Shown here: one piece after another, positions 62,539 through 64,000 of the stretch | How the letters are laid out: every line of letters starts with the position of its first letter | How positions within the stretch are numbered: position 1 is the stretch's first letter | Source: Serpula lacrymans var. lacrymans S7.9 | Lineage: Eukaryota; Basidiomycota; Agaricomycetes; Boletales; Serpulaceae | Direction of reading: 5' to 3' | Length of the DNA stretch: 64,000 bases | Assembly: GCF_000218685.1 (NCBI RefSeq) | Contig: NW_006763291.1 | Location: 3,087,173 to 3,151,172, forward strand | Translations under genes and position numbers: made by a program | Notes under the pieces: model-generated | Databases searched by the model: none | The model's input: the letters and a program-made list of their open reading frames with translations, nothing else | Told to the model about the DNA's origin: nothing

Positions 62539-63204
62539 TCATGAGACGTTCAGCACCCACACATCAGGTCCTCGCTTCGTGCTCGACAACCCCATGAGCT
62601 TGTTCTGACCCATCAAAAAGTCAACCCGCTTGACGCCCTTTTTAGACTCCTCGTCGTAGATGTCCTTTGAGGGTGAACGATTGCACCGTGCGTGGTAGGC
62701 AAGGTTCACCCGCATTTGGTGGTCTTTCGAAGGCAGCATGCTATACTCAGCCGAGTTGACGCTGAGCCGCAGGAAGCGGTAGACACCGTGGAGAACGTCT
62801 TGGACGGTCACAAAGGGGGTGACGGAAGAGGTTGGGCGGATAGTGAGCTCCCACGGTAGTGACTGATTGAGCAGTGTCAGAGATTGTAGCGGGGGGCTAG
62901 TGGCTGGCTCAGCAAGGACTTGTGATGAGAGATGGGTGGGAGATGAGTGGACATTTGGCTGGACGCTATTGGGTGGGAATGAGACGTCGTACAGAATGGG
63001 GGGTATGAGAGGCTGAAAAGCGAGGAGGGGGTGGATAACGACAGGACCGGTTGGTAGGGGAGAGTACAATTGTTGTGGGGGCGTGCTGGGCCCTGATGAT
63101 GATGGGAGGGAGGTGTTTGAATATGTGGGTGATGGTGTGGGGGGAGCTGGAGAATACATGGTGTTGCGCTCGTCAAAGCGGACGTGCTTGGTTACTCCTG
63201 GCAT
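62539..63204 (-). CDS. DUF6699 domain protein
   Basis: Basidiomycete-specific family of unknown function. I take the start at 63204 (MPGVTKHVRFDERNTMYSPA), because the HVRF block followed by a Ser/Pro-rich linker is the usual beginning. An upstream in-frame ATG at 63375 would add 57 low-complexity residues. The C-terminal DUF6699 domain runs from PWELTIRPTSSVTPFVTVQD through VLHGVYRFLRLSVNSAEYSM, then VNLAYHARCNRSP, and ends GVKRVDFLMGQNKLMGLSST then GPDVWVLNVS. All landmarks are present and there is no intron. About 221 aa. Confidence 0.85.
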   Translation of the reverse strand: MPGVTKHVRFDERNTMYSPAPPTPSPTYSNTSLPSSSGPSTPPQQLYSPLPTGPVVIHPLLAFQPLIPPILYDVSFPPNSVQPNVHSSPTHLSSQVLAEPATSPPLQSLTLLNQSLPWELTIRPTSSVTPFVTVQDVLHGVYRFLRLSVNSAEYSMLPSKDHQMRVNLAYHARCNRSPSKDIYDEESKKGVKRVDFLMGQNKLMGLSSTKRGPDVWVLNVS

Positions 63205-64000
63205 TGTGCTATGATATCTGGAGTAAGCTGAGGATGGAGAATGCAGGATTGAGAACGGGAAGTGGTGGTGGTTGTGGTGAAGGGAGTTGTAGGCGAGTGT
63301 GAGAGGTGTGTGAACGGGGGACTGATTAACAGTTGTGGTTGTAGGGAAAGATGTGGTGATGTTGATAGAGAACATTTAGGAGCACTTTATAACTTGTCTT
63401 TGGTGTCGGGGCGCAGCCTCGAAATAGGCAGCATCGCCCGCAGCCGTTGACAGCTGGGATCGATATGACTATTATGACTTGGACCCAGCTCTGAGTTACT
63501 AGTGACTCGTATAGCCTTGTTCTCGAGATCCCGAGTGAATCTCGTAACGCCCGTTATAATATTGTGCCTTTTGAAGGTGGGATTTTCGGGGGACGAACGT
63601 CGGCGAGCACAGGATAAGGAGGAGGAGGACGGGGGCTGGGTACAAACCGTATGGTTCTTCGTAGGTTGTCTCTTGTTTACGGCACCGAATACAGAGATCC
63701 TTGGCACGGCAGCGCCCATAGACCGCTATGGCTTTGGCTGAGCTGTCCGCCTATAGAAACTTGGGCGCTATCTCACATTCACACCCCCGATTACCCAAGG
63801 GAACAAGCCAGCTCTTCTGCACAATTATCTGCCGCTATTTCTCGTGCACCCAGGTTGAGAACAAGCTGAGATTTGGGCGCAGAGCTAGGATTTCATGTGC
63901 GGATAGACCCGTACCTGGCGCCTGTGTAAACAGGCCTTCCTTTTGCGGGTGTGGCTGATGTTATATTGACAACCGTTGCCGCGACGATGATTTGCTTTTT
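63205..64000. other. Upstream region of the DUF6699 gene to the window edge
   Basis: About 800 bp with only short overlapping open frames on both strands. The first 170 bp are in frame with the DUF6699 gene and could be coding if the upper ATG is used. Beyond 63376 nothing is recognised. Confidence 0.4.

Overview
This window looks like nuclear DNA of a filamentous basidiomycete, most likely an Agaricomycete. The genes are eukaryotic and densely packed, with many 45-70 nt GT/AG introns. Protein families typical of that group are present: a DUF6699 protein, a relic of the agaric 'integrase core domain' family, and a DASH/Dam1 subunit of basidiomycete type. I see no prokaryotic operon, CRISPR array, rRNA or convincing tRNA. 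All splice sites and products were read by eye.

Layout, left to right. 1-4986 (-): INO80 chromatin-remodelling ATPase, cut by the window edge. 5509-6356 (-): MAPEG-family membrane protein, divergent from DAM1 at 6622-7798 (+). 7971-12468 (-): condensin HEAT subunit CAP-G/Ycg1/Cnd3. 13220-14661 (-): unrecognised gene with an uncertain model. 15162-17947 (+): COPII coat GTPase activator SEC23. 19462-22902 (+): OPT oligopeptide transporter. 23385-27998 (+): P5A-type ER ATPase SPF1, with a start codon that appears to be split by an intron. 28234-28619 (-): RPB10, sharing a 141 bp promoter with condensin CAP-D2/Ycs4/Cnd1 at 28761-33828 (+). 34178-36787 (-): PI4P 5-kinase MSS4. 37094-44249 (-): separase ESP1, divergent from an F-box protein at 44618-46214 (+). 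46.2-50.4 kb is gene-poor and holds a tandem duplication and an integrase-family relic. 50397-54665 (+): large disordered protein with a His-Ser repeat. 55358-57688 (-): secreted type-B carboxylesterase/lipase. 59646-61505 (-): Gly/Ala/Gln-rich repeat protein. 62539-63204 (-): DUF6699 protein.

The most striking pattern is functional. Four genes for mitotic chromosome condensation and segregation (DAM1, both non-SMC HEAT subunits of condensin, and separase) lie within 38 kb, next to INO80. Their four promoters each carry a match to RTCACRTG, the yeast CDEI/Cbf1 consensus, within about 100 bp of the start codon. Three of them also have a nearby CGCGT core like the MluI cell-cycle box. The RPB10/YCS4 and ESP1 promoters share the composite CGCGTAAG(T)CACGTG. 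This suggests a small co-regulated set of mitotic genes; that is inference from sequence only. The remaining genes are ordinary housekeeping or secretory functions.
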